Positions 16,085 to 23,848 of a DNA stretch of 64,000 bases are shown piece by piece (position 1 is the stretch's first letter; each line of letters begins with the position of its first letter). Below the pieces are notes generated by a model. That model was not told where the DNA came from. It saw only the letters and a list, made by a program, of their open reading frames with translations, and searched no databases. The position numbers were made by a program, and so were the translations under genes. Source of the stretch: DASTPP01 sp035762175 (lineage in GTDB: Bacteria; Myxococcota_A; Polyangia; Polyangiales; Polyangiaceae); contig DASTPP010000135.1 in NCBI GenBank assembly GCA_035762175.1, positions 62,001 through 126,000 on the forward strand, written 5' to 3'.

Positions 16085-16201
16085 GCCGTCGCTCCCTCGT
16101 CTTCGGGGCGCCCCGCGCGCCCCACCGGCGCCGCATTCGCGCGGCGACACCCCGGAGCGTAAACATTCCGAAAGGGTCAGGAAACGACGATGATATGCTA
16201 A

Positions 16202-16216
16202 CACTTATTCCAAGTG
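16202..16216. promoter_or_regulatory. Inverted repeat CACTT-N5-AAGTG, candidate LysR operator
   Basis: CACTTATTCCAAGTG is a 15-bp dyad ending 9 bp before the LysR start at 16226, within a stretch (16160-16215) clearly AT-richer than its surroundings. It fits the usual LysR-type T-N11-A dyad and would serve the divergent dehydrogenase and the regulator itself. Confidence 0.45.
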
Positions 16217-16225
16217 CGGTAGAAC

Positions 16226-17266
16226 ATGGACCACCTCGACGCCCTGAGGCTTTTCACCCGCCTCGCCGAGCGCAAGAGCTTCTCGGCGGCGGCGGCCGAC
16301 CTCAAGATCAAGCAGTCGACCGCCAGCAAGTGGGTCGCCGAGCTCGAGGCGCGGCTCGGCGTCGGCCTGGTCGAGCGCACGACGCGCTCGCTGCGCCTGA
16401 CCGACGCGGGGCGCCGCTTCCTCGCGCACGCGGGGCAGGTGCTCGCGGCGTTCGACGAGATGACGCGCGACCTGCGCGAGCAGAGCCCCGAGCCCGCCGG
16501 GCGGGTGCGCCTCAGCGTCCCCGTCGTCTTCGGCCGGCTCTTCGTCGCCCCCGCGGCGGTCGAGTTCTTGCGCCGGCACCCGAAGGTCGAGGCCGAGCTC
16601 GTCTTCAACGACCGCTACGTCAACCTCGTCGAAGAGGGGTTCGACCTGGCGGTGCGCGTCGGCGTCCCGGCCGACACCGCCGCGCGCGGCCGACGGCTGG
16701 CCGAGGGCCGGCGCGTGCTCGTCGCCTCGCCGGCCTACCTGCGGGCCCGCGGCCGCCCCGAGACCCCGGCCGGCCTGAAGCACCACGAGTGCCTCGTCCA
16801 CGGCGACGCGACGGCCCCCGCGGTCTGGCGCTTCGCGCGCGAGGGCGGGGCCGAGGCGCCCGTCGCCGTCCGGGGCCGCCTCGCCGCGAACAACAGCGAG
16901 GCCGTCCTGCTCATGGCCCGCAGCGGCCTCGGCGTCGCGCTGCTGGCCGACTGGCTCGTCGAGCGAGATCTGAGGCAGCAGCGGCTCGTCCCCCTGCTCG
17001 AGGGCTACCGCGCGCCGCCCGCCCCGATCGTCGCGCTCACCCCCCCCGGGCGCTTCACCGCGCCCGCCGTGCGCGCCTTCGTCGACCACCTCGCCGCCTC
17101 GCTCGCCGCGAGGCTGCCGGCGACAAGCGAGCGAGCCGTCGGCGCGGCCGGGGCGCGGGGGCGTGCGGCGAGCGAGGGGGCGGTCGGCGGGGCCGGGGCG
17201 CGGGGGCAGGCGATGTCGCGAGGGCGCGGGCGACGAACGGAGGCCGGCGGCCCGGGGGCGACGTGA
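16226..17266 (+). CDS. LysR-family transcriptional regulator
   Basis: The 346-residue protein has an N-terminal winged helix (MDHLDALRLFTRLAERKSFS, then 'KIKQSTASKWVAELEARLG' and 'LVERTTRSLRLTDAGRRFL'). The effector domain of the CrgA type spans about 90-295 ('FDLAVRVGVPADTAARGRRL', 'NNSEAVLLMARSGLGVALL'). The last 45 residues are a Gly/Ala/Arg-rich tail with repeated 'GAAGARGRAASE'-like segments, which makes it longer than the usual 300. It is divergent from the 3-hydroxyisobutyrate dehydrogenase-type gene and probably regulates it. The inducer is unknown. Confidence 0.92.
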   Translation: MDHLDALRLFTRLAERKSFSAAAADLKIKQSTASKWVAELEARLGVGLVERTTRSLRLTDAGRRFLAHAGQVLAAFDEMTRDLREQSPEPAGRVRLSVPVVFGRLFVAPAAVEFLRRHPKVEAELVFNDRYVNLVEEGFDLAVRVGVPADTAARGRRLAEGRRVLVASPAYLRARGRPETPAGLKHHECLVHGDATAPAVWRFAREGGAEAPVAVRGRLAANNSEAVLLMARSGLGVALLADWLVERDLRQQRLVPLLEGYRAPPAPIVALTPPGRFTAPAVRAFVDHLAASLAARLPATSERAVGAAGARGRAASEGAVGGAGARGQAMSRGRGRRTEAGGPGAT

Positions 17267-17425
17267 GGCGCGCGACGCCGGGCTCGCCTTCGGGCGGGCG
17301 ACCGGCGGAGCCCGGCCTGAGGCGGGAGCGGGGGGGGGCTCGGGCGCGCGCCTCGAACGCCGAGCCCGGGGCGCGCGGCGAGCGGTCGCCTTTCGCGTCG
17401 GGCGATCAGGGGTTACCTTCCGGGG

Positions 17426-17932
17426 GTGCCGCTCCTGCCGTTCCGCCGTTTTTCCGTCGATACCTCGTGGTCGCCCGATGAGATCGCGCTCGCCGTCGGG
17501 GCGCATCTGAACCCCGACGCCGCCGAGCCGCGCTTTCGGGGCCAGGTCGACGCGCGGGGGTTCCGCCTCGAGCTGGGCGGGCCCGAGGGCCGCGGCCCGC
17601 TCGTGCGGGGGCGCGTCGTCGATCGCCCCGCGGGCAGTCGCGTCGAGATTACGGTCAGCCCCGGCCCGGCGGCGTGGCGCACCCTCGCGCTCGGGCTCGT
17701 GTTCGTCACCAGCCTCGTGGCGGTCGGGCTCGGGCTCGCGGGCATGGTCCGGGGCGAGGTGCCCTGGGTGTTCTTCGTCTTTCCGCTCTTCGGGTTGCGC
17801 TCGCGGGGGCCGAAGTTTCGCGAGGCCGCGGCCCGGGTCGAGCGCTTCTTCATCGACCTCTTGCCCGCGCCCGTGTCCGGCGGCGGCACCTTCCGGTCGC
17901 CGGCGGGCAGGCGGCCCGTCGGCTCTCGCTGA
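17426..17932 (+). CDS. Small membrane protein of unknown function (168 aa)
   Basis: The GTG start at 17426 gives MPLLPFRRFSVDTSWSPDEI. Residues 1-75 are soluble and strand-rich ('FRLELGGPEGRGPLVRGRVV'). Two hydrophobic segments follow ('LALGLVFVTSLVAVGLGLAG' and 'VPWVFFVFPLFGL'), then a short cytoplasmic helix. The layout resembles small bacterial proteins with an N-terminal beta domain and two membrane helices that are seen widely in Myxococcota, all unnamed. No catalytic motif was found. Convergent with the alcohol dehydrogenase gene at 17950. Confidence 0.7.
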   Translation: MPLLPFRRFSVDTSWSPDEIALAVGAHLNPDAAEPRFRGQVDARGFRLELGGPEGRGPLVRGRVVDRPAGSRVEITVSPGPAAWRTLALGLVFVTSLVAVGLGLAGMVRGEVPWVFFVFPLFGLRSRGPKFREAAARVERFFIDLLPAPVSGGGTFRSPAGRRPVGSR

Positions 17933-17949
17933 GGGGGGGCGCCGGGCGC

Positions 17950-18945
17950 TTAGACCTCGAGCACCGCGCGGTAGCGCACCTCGTTGGCCTTCACGCGCCG
18001 GACGGCCTCGTTCGCCTCGGCCAGCGCGAAGGTCTCGACGATCGGCTCGACCCCGAGGCGGTCGGCGAGCTCGACCGCCTCGGCGACTTCGGCGCGGCTG
18101 CCGATGAGCGAGGCCATCAGCCGCCTCCGCTTCAGCACGAGCGGGATGGCCGGGATCGCCATCGGCTCGTGGGGCAAGGCCACGGTGACGATGGTGCCAT
18201 CGGCGTCGAGCTGGTTCAGGTACGAGCCCCAGTCGAGCGTCTCGGAGCTCGTGACGAGGATGACGTCGAGCTTGCGCCCCTGGCCCGGCACCGCGCCGCC
18301 GCGCGGCACGACGACGGCCTCGCGCGCGCCGAGGCGGGCGGCGAACTCGGCCTTGTCGTGCGAGCCGGTGAAGGCGACGACGTGGTTCGAGAGCTTGCTC
18401 GCGTACTGAATGGCCAGGTGCCCGAGCCCGCCGACGCCGACGACGCCGACGCGGCGGCCCGAGGTCATGCCGGCGTGGCGCAGGGCCGCGTAGACCGTCG
18501 CGCCGGCGCACATCAGGGGGCCGGCGTGCTTGGCCGCGAGGCCCCCGGGCAGGGCGAAGGCGAAGCGGGCGTCGACCTTGAGGTGGTCGGCGAAGCCGCC
18601 ATACGCGTGCATGATGAGCGCCTCGCTCTGGTCGCAGAGGTTCTCGCGGCCGACGAGGCAGTCGTGGCACTCGAGGCAGGCGCCGCTCTGCCAGCCCACC
18701 CCGACCCGGTCGCCCGCCTTGAGGCGGCGGACGGCGCGCCCCGCCTCGAGCACCTCGCCCACCACCTCGTGCCCCGGCACCATGGGCAAGCGCGGCGCGC
18801 GGCTCATCATCGAGATGTCCGAGGCGCAGAGCCCGCAGGCGATGACCTTGACGAGCACCTCGTGGTCGCCGAGCGCGCCGGCGTCGTACCGGAAGGGCGA
18901 GAGCGGGCCCCCGCGCTCGTGCGCGGCCATTGCTCGAATCTCCAT
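17950..18945 (-). CDS. Zinc-dependent alcohol dehydrogenase (CAD/YahK type)
   Basis: The 331-residue protein starts at ATG 18945. The catalytic zinc ligands are Cys in 'IACGLCASDI' and His in 'VPGHEVVGEV'. The structural zinc cluster is 'CLECHDCLVGRENLC' with four Cys, the NADP-binding loop is 'VGVVGVGGLGHLAIQYA', and the active-site strand is 'GGFADHLKV'. The GHEVVG motif and the spacing place it with cinnamyl alcohol dehydrogenase-like aldehyde reductases (YahK/AdhC of bacteria). These reduce a broad range of aldehydes with NADPH in the cytosol. It stands alone and is divergent from the Cys-rich lipoprotein gene at 19395. Confidence 0.92.
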   Translation of the reverse strand: MEIRAMAAHERGGPLSPFRYDAGALGDHEVLVKVIACGLCASDISMMSRAPRLPMVPGHEVVGEVLEAGRAVRRLKAGDRVGVGWQSGACLECHDCLVGRENLCDQSEALIMHAYGGFADHLKVDARFAFALPGGLAAKHAGPLMCAGATVYAALRHAGMTSGRRVGVVGVGGLGHLAIQYASKLSNHVVAFTGSHDKAEFAARLGAREAVVVPRGGAVPGQGRKLDVILVTSSETLDWGSYLNQLDADGTIVTVALPHEPMAIPAIPLVLKRRRLMASLIGSRAEVAEAVELADRLGVEPIVETFALAEANEAVRRVKANEVRYRAVLEV

Positions 18946-19394
18946 CGTATCCTCCGTCGGAAGGCCGGCCCCGCCGGCGCCGTGACGAAGGCATCATGCG
19001 CCCGCGCCGCGAGGAAGGAACTCACTCCGAATCATACCCGCGATGAACGCCGCTCATCGCGCGGGCACCCGGCGCGGCAGGGTCGACCGACGCCGGCGAG
19101 GCCGCGGGGGGCGTTCGATGGGGGTGCGGGGCTAGGCTCGGTCCGCCTTCGTCGGACAGAGCCTAGGGCGTAGAGGTATGGGGGCCCCCTATCGTTCTGG
19201 TCGCGCTCGCGCCGTGCGGGGGTGGCCCACATCGGGCCACACGGCGGGGCGTCGGTACGAAGGTCACAGCGCAGGAGGCCCTGTGGTACCGTCGTGGTCG
19301 GTCGGTGGGCGGCCCGCGCGCGTGCTGGGGGCGGCGGCCGACGCTCGCCCCGAGCGGCTGGCACCGACCGCTACCCCCGTAGGAGTGCATCACC
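18946..19394. other. 449-bp divergent intergenic region
   Basis: No believable gene lies here. It contains the divergent promoters for the alcohol dehydrogenase (minus) and the Cys-rich lipoprotein (plus). It also contains a strong 14-bp stem-loop at 19132-19166. A ribosome binding site-like GTAGGAG at 19380-19386 precedes the ATG at 19395. Confidence 0.6.
19132..19166. repeat. 14-bp stem-loop of the CTAGGCTCxGTC family
   Basis: Arms at 19132-19145 (CTAGGCTCGGTCCG) and 19153-19166 (CGGACAGAGCCTAG) pair with one mismatch around a 7-nt loop containing CCTTCG. The sequence lies between divergent genes, so it is not an obvious terminator. The same TAGGCTCTGTC and GCCTTCG pieces recur in the hairpin at 60391-60451, which suggests a dispersed palindrome. 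Confidence 0.7.
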
Positions 19395-20276
19395 ATGCGT
19401 GAGTCGTCGAGTCGAGTCAGAGTGTCCGGGCGCGAGCGGCGCGGGGGCGTCGATGTTCGCTTGTGGGCCTGCTTGTCGTTCGTCGCGGCGGTCGGTTGCA
19501 ACTCGCTCTTTGGCATCGACGAGGCCGAGGTCAGCGATCCCGACGCCGCGGGCGGGGCGGGGGCCGCGGGGGCGGGCGGCTCCGGGCAAGGCGCTGGCGG
19601 TCGGGGCGGCACCATGATGCCGCCGAACGGCATGGGCGCCGGCGGCTCGGGCGGCACGGGCACGGGCGGCACGGGCACGGGCGGCTCGGGCACGGGCGGC
19701 TCAGGCACCGGGGGCAGCGATGCGGCCGGCTCGGGCACCGGCGGCAGCGGCACGGGGGGCGGCGGCACCGGCGGCACGGGCACCGGCGGCACGGGCACCG
19801 GCGGCGGTGCGACGGGGCCCTGTGGCGGCAACGCGCCGTCGAACTACGGGCAGGCGTGCAGCAACGCGTGCAACGGCGGCACGATTCAATGCGACGGCGC
19901 CTGCAGCGCCCCGCCGCCGCCGACGGGCTATGGGCAGGCGTGCAGCAACGCGTGCAACGGCGGCACGATTCAGTGCGACGGAGGGTGTAGCGCCCCGCCG
20001 CCGCCGTCGAACTACGGGCAGAACTGCGGCAACGTGTGCTTCGGCGGCACGATTCAATGCAATGGGGCCTGCAGCGCGCCGCCGCCGCCGCCGAACCTCG
20101 GGCAGGCGTGCAGCAACGCGTGCAACGGCGGCACGATTCAGTGCGACGGCGGCTGCAGCGCGCCCCCGCCGCCGCCCAACTATGGCGAACCTTGTTGCAT
20201 CTGCGAAGGCTCGATCGGCTGCAACGGCCAGTGCCAGGGCTGCATCAACCCGCCGCCGGGGGGGCAATGCCCCTGA
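19395..20276 (+). CDS. Cys-rich repeat lipoprotein with Gly-rich stalk
   Basis: This 293-residue protein has a lipobox cysteine in 'FVAAVGCNSLFGIDEAE'; the SLFGID segment after the Cys is common in Polyangiales lipoproteins. Residues 60-150 form a GTGTGGSGTGG-type stalk. The C-terminal part holds about five modules of roughly 27 residues reading NYGQACSNACNGGTIQCDG then xCSAPPPP, each with four cysteines. The last is degenerate and ends 'NYGEPCCICEGSIGCNGQC'. The even cysteine spacing implies disulphides outside the cytoplasm, probably as a surface-exposed adhesive or structural protein. The module has no match I recognise. Divergent from the alcohol dehydrogenase gene. Confidence 0.85.
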   Translation: MRESSSRVRVSGRERRGGVDVRLWACLSFVAAVGCNSLFGIDEAEVSDPDAAGGAGAAGAGGSGQGAGGRGGTMMPPNGMGAGGSGGTGTGGTGTGGSGTGGSGTGGSDAAGSGTGGSGTGGGGTGGTGTGGTGTGGGATGPCGGNAPSNYGQACSNACNGGTIQCDGACSAPPPPTGYGQACSNACNGGTIQCDGGCSAPPPPSNYGQNCGNVCFGGTIQCNGACSAPPPPPNLGQACSNACNGGTIQCDGGCSAPPPPPNYGEPCCICEGSIGCNGQCQGCINPPPGGQCP

Positions 20277-20392
20277 CCGGGGGCGGCGGCGGCGGGGCGC
20301 GGGCCCGCTGAGGCGCGCTGCCCTCGGGCGTGCCGCGGGCGGCGCGGCGGGGCGCGAGGGCAGGGGGGCGCCGGCGGGGGCTCAGCCCGCCT

Positions 20393-22816
20393 TCAGAGGG
20401 GCCACTTCCAGTCGACCTGGTCGGGGCGGTCGACGCCGAACTCGTGCGCGTGGTGCAGGCAGGCGATCTGCAGGTTGCGAAACTTCTCTTTGGCGTGCGC
20501 GCCCGCGACGCGCAGGCGCGGCACGCGGTCGATGGCGTCGATGGCGAGGCTGAAGCGGTCGATCTGGTTGACGATGGCGAGCTCGAGCGGGGTGTTGATC
20601 GAGCCTTCCTCTTTGTAGCCGCGCACGTGCATGTTGTCGTGGTTGTGGCGGCGGTAGGCGAGCCGGTGAATCAACCACGGGTAGCCGTGAAAGTTGAAGA
20701 TGATCGGCCGGTCGAGCGTGAAGAGCGAGTCGAAGTCGCGGTCGGGCAGGCCGTGCGGGTGCTCGCTCTGGGGCTGCAGCTTGAAGAGGTCGACGACGTT
20801 GACGAACCGCACCTTGAGGTCGGCGAACTCGGCGCGCAGCAAGGCCGTCGCCGCCAGCGCCTCGAGCGTGGCGATGTCGCCGGCCGAGGCCATGACCAGG
20901 TCGGGCTCGGCGCCCTGGTCGTTCGAGGCCCAGGCCCAGATGCCGAGGCCCTTGGTGCAGTGCACGACGGCCTCTTCGGCCGAGAGGTACTGCGGGTGCG
21001 ACTGCTTGTCGCTGACGATGACGTTGACGTAGTTCTCGCTGCGCAGGCAGTGGTCGGCGACCGAGAGCAGGCAGTTGGCGTCGGGCGGCAGGTAGATGCG
21101 CGTCACGCGCGGGCTCTTGTTCGCGACGACGTCGATGAAGCCCGGGTCTTGGTGGGTGAAGCCGTTGTGGTCCTGGCGCCAGACCGTGGAGGTGATGAGC
21201 AGGTTGAGCGAGGCGACGCCCATGCGCCACGAGATGTCGTTGCAGATGTCGAGCCACTTCGCGTGCTGGTTGAACATCGAGTCGATGACGTGCACGAACG
21301 CCTCGTACGACGAGAAGAAGCCGTGCCGCCCGGTCAGCAGGTAGCCCTCGAGCATGCCCTCGAGCGTCTGCTCGGAGAGCATCTCGACCACCCGGCCGTC
21401 GCGGGCGAGCTGGGTGCCGTCGGCGTCTTCCGGCAGGAGCTCGGGCAGCCATAGTTTTTTCGAGGCCTCGTAGACCGCGTCGAGCTTGTTCGAGGTGTTC
21501 TCGTCGGGGCCGAACACGCGGAAGTTGTCGGCGTTGCGGCGCATCACGTCGCGCAAGAGCGCGCCGAGGGGCCGGGTGTTCTCGGCCCGCACCTGGCCGG
21601 GCTTCGACACCTCGACCGCGTAGCCGCGGAAGTCGGGCAGGCGCAGCGCCCGCCGCAGCACCCCGCCGTTGGCGTGGGGCGAGGCGCCCATGCGCCGCGC
21701 GCCCGCGGGCGCGACCGCCCGCACCGCCGCCGTCGGGGCGCCCCGCTCGTCGAAGAGCTCTTCGGGCCGGTAGCTGCGCAGCCAGGCCTCGAGCTGCGCC
21801 AGCTTCTTCGGGTTCGTCTTCACGCCCGTGATCGGCACCTGGTGCGCGCGCCACGAGCCCTCGAGCTGGTGGCCGTCGAGCTCGGGCGGCGCCGTCCAGC
21901 CCTTGGGCGAGCGGAGCACGACCATCGGCCAGCGCGGCCGCGACGCCTCGCCCGCGGCGCGCGCCTCGCGCTGCGCCGCGCGGATCTCGTGCACGCACCG
22001 GTCGAGGGTCGCCGCCATCGCCTGGTGCATGCTTTCAGGGTCGGAGCCCTCGACGAAGTAGGGCGCCCAGCCGTGCCCGCGGAAGAACGCCTCGAGCTCT
22101 TCGTGGGAGACGCGCGCGAGCAGCGTGGGGTTATTGATCTTGTACCCGTTGAGGTTCAAGACCGGCAGCACGGCGCCGTCGCGGACGGGGTTCAAGAACT
22201 TGTTGATGTGCCAGCTCGTCGCGAGCGCCGCCGTCTCGGCCTCGCCGTCGCCGACGACGGCCACGACGACGAGGTCGGGGTTGTCGAAGGCGGCGCCGCA
22301 GGCGTGCGAGAGCACGTAGCCGAGCTCGCCGCCCTCGTGAATCGAGCCGGGCAGCTCGGGCGTGCAGTGCGAGCCGACCCCGCCGGGGAAGGAGAACGCC
22401 TTGAAGAGCCGCCGCAGCCCCTCTTCGTCGAGCGACTTGTCGGGGTAGACCTCGCTGTACGTGCCCTCGAGGTAGACGGGCGCGAGCACGCCCGGGGCGC
22501 CGTGGCCGGGGCCGGCGAGAAAGATGGCCTCGACGTCGCGTTGGCGAATCACCCGGTTCGTGTGCGTATAGACGAACGAGAGCGCCGGGCTCGCGCCCCA
22601 GTGGCCGAGCAGACGGCTCTTGATGTGCTCGGGGCGCAAGGGCTCGCGCAAGAGCGGGTTGTCCCAGAGGTAGATCATGCTGGCGGCCAGGTAGTTCGAG
22701 GCGCGCCAGAAGGCGTCGAGGCTCGCGAGCTCTTCGCGCGAGAGCGGCGCGCCGCGCACGGTGGCGCGCGCGGGGCCGAAGGCGGTAATGGGCGACGGGC
22801 TTTGGGCGTCGTTCAT
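20393..22816 (-). CDS. xfp: Xylulose-5-phosphate/fructose-6-phosphate phosphoketolase
   Basis: The 807-residue length is typical. The N-terminal motif 'YLWDNPLLREPLRPEHIKS' and 'LLGHWGASPALSFVYTH' are diagnostic. 'FPGGVGSHCTPELPGSIHEG' carries active-site His residues, 'VVGDGEAETAA' with a downstream 'LNLNGYKINNPT' forms the thiamine diphosphate/Mg motif, and 'WRQDHNGFTHQDPGFID' lies in the second domain. The enzyme cleaves xylulose-5-P or fructose-6-P with phosphate to acetyl-phosphate plus glyceraldehyde-3-P or erythrose-4-P. No acetate kinase or phosphotransacetylase gene is adjacent, so the acetyl-phosphate must be used by enzymes encoded elsewhere. The start ATG 22816 is supported by conserved N-terminal sequence. 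Confidence 0.97.
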   Translation of the reverse strand: MNDAQSPSPITAFGPARATVRGAPLSREELASLDAFWRASNYLAASMIYLWDNPLLREPLRPEHIKSRLLGHWGASPALSFVYTHTNRVIRQRDVEAIFLAGPGHGAPGVLAPVYLEGTYSEVYPDKSLDEEGLRRLFKAFSFPGGVGSHCTPELPGSIHEGGELGYVLSHACGAAFDNPDLVVVAVVGDGEAETAALATSWHINKFLNPVRDGAVLPVLNLNGYKINNPTLLARVSHEELEAFFRGHGWAPYFVEGSDPESMHQAMAATLDRCVHEIRAAQREARAAGEASRPRWPMVVLRSPKGWTAPPELDGHQLEGSWRAHQVPITGVKTNPKKLAQLEAWLRSYRPEELFDERGAPTAAVRAVAPAGARRMGASPHANGGVLRRALRLPDFRGYAVEVSKPGQVRAENTRPLGALLRDVMRRNADNFRVFGPDENTSNKLDAVYEASKKLWLPELLPEDADGTQLARDGRVVEMLSEQTLEGMLEGYLLTGRHGFFSSYEAFVHVIDSMFNQHAKWLDICNDISWRMGVASLNLLITSTVWRQDHNGFTHQDPGFIDVVANKSPRVTRIYLPPDANCLLSVADHCLRSENYVNVIVSDKQSHPQYLSAEEAVVHCTKGLGIWAWASNDQGAEPDLVMASAGDIATLEALAATALLRAEFADLKVRFVNVVDLFKLQPQSEHPHGLPDRDFDSLFTLDRPIIFNFHGYPWLIHRLAYRRHNHDNMHVRGYKEEGSINTPLELAIVNQIDRFSLAIDAIDRVPRLRVAGAHAKEKFRNLQIACLHHAHEFGVDRPDQVDWKWPL

Positions 22817-22971
22817 GGCGGTCTCCGTGGGCCGCGCAGCCTAGCGCGTTCTCCCCGTGATGCCCGAACCCGAGCGCGTGCAATTCTTGCGCGAAGGGGC
22901 CGCAACCCTTGCGCGGCGCTGTCACCGTCGCCCGACAGGCCGAGCCCGACGCGCCTTGAGGTGGCCCGACA

Positions 22972-23700
22972 CTACGTGCCCCCGCCGGCCCCGACCGCAG
23001 CGCCGGAGCCGGCTGCCCCGGCCGCGCCGCTCGCGCCGCCCGCGCCGGAAAGGCCCGCCGAGCCGCCCGCCCCGCCAGCGCCTGCGAACCCGCCACCGCA
23101 GCCTTCGCCGAAGGCCGAGAGCGAGGTGCGCGCGTCGAAGGTCACCGCGCGGCCAGTCCAACAAGGGTATACGTCGCAGGCCTGCCCGTTGGGGTAGTTG
23201 GGGTCGAACGTGGTGCCCTGTCGACCTTCGTAGAGCACCTCGCCGGAAGGGGTGCGAAGCGAGATGGACGCGACGCGAGCGCCGCTCCAGTCTTGCTGCT
23301 CGTCCCAGCCCAGGGAGAGCCAAAGGCGTAGCGAGTCGGGCGGCTCGCTCGAGCCGAACGGGGGGCCACCAGATTCGAGGCACACCAGGCTGGGCTCCAG
23401 CCCGATCGAACCGACCTCACACTCGCCCGAGGCGGCGATCGTGACTTCGTCGCAGACGTCGTCGGCGCAAGCACGCATGACGAGCGGGCCCCGGGCGCAG
23501 GCCGCCCCGCGCACGAGGCTGGCCGGCGTCAGCTCGAAGTCGAGTCGGTGGGCGCAGCCGACCTGCGTGCAAAAACGGTCTCCGTCGTCCGGCGCGACGC
23601 AGCCGCCGAGCTGCGTCGCCAGGGGCAGCGCAGCGAGCAGCGCGCCGAACGAGACCTTGCAGGCAATGGCTCGCCACGAGCCCATCGAAGAAGATACCAT
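22972..23700 (-). CDS. Putative secreted lipoprotein with Gly-Ala tail
   Basis: This is a 242-residue product with a hydrophobic signal 'VSFGALLAALPLA' and lipobox-like 'QLGGCVAPDDGDRFC'. The middle (45-180) contains several Cys pairs ('CARGPLVMRACADDVCDE', 'ECEVGSIGLEPSLVC') and strand-rich sequence ('LRLWLSLGWDEQQDW'). The last 45 residues are GAGGAGGSAGLSGAGG-type. It probably is exported and membrane-anchored. No family was recognised. ATG 23700 or the in-frame ATG at 23685 may be the start. A 155-bp gap separates it from the phosphoketolase start. Confidence 0.75.
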   Translation of the reverse strand: MVSSSMGSWRAIACKVSFGALLAALPLATQLGGCVAPDDGDRFCTQVGCAHRLDFELTPASLVRGAACARGPLVMRACADDVCDEVTIAASGECEVGSIGLEPSLVCLESGGPPFGSSEPPDSLRLWLSLGWDEQQDWSGARVASISLRTPSGEVLYEGRQGTTFDPNYPNGQACDVYPCWTGRAVTFDARTSLSAFGEGCGGGFAGAGGAGGSAGLSGAGGASGAAGAAGSGAAVGAGGGT

Positions 23701-23848
23701 GCCCGGAGGGTAGCAACGTTCACGCCCCGCCGCCGAGGCGGCGCATTCGGCAGCGCGTTGCGCAGCGGGCCCGCGGCCGCCCTGACAGCGCGGTCGCGGG
23801 CTTTCTCTAGGACGAGGCGCCAGGGGTCGGCGGCGCCCTCTCGACGGC

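Noticed and set aside
16166..16183. TTCC-N10-GGAA dyad in the LysR/dehydrogenase promoter
   Set aside because: Arms of four bases are too short to be meaningful. The CACTT-N5-AAGTG dyad nearby is stronger.
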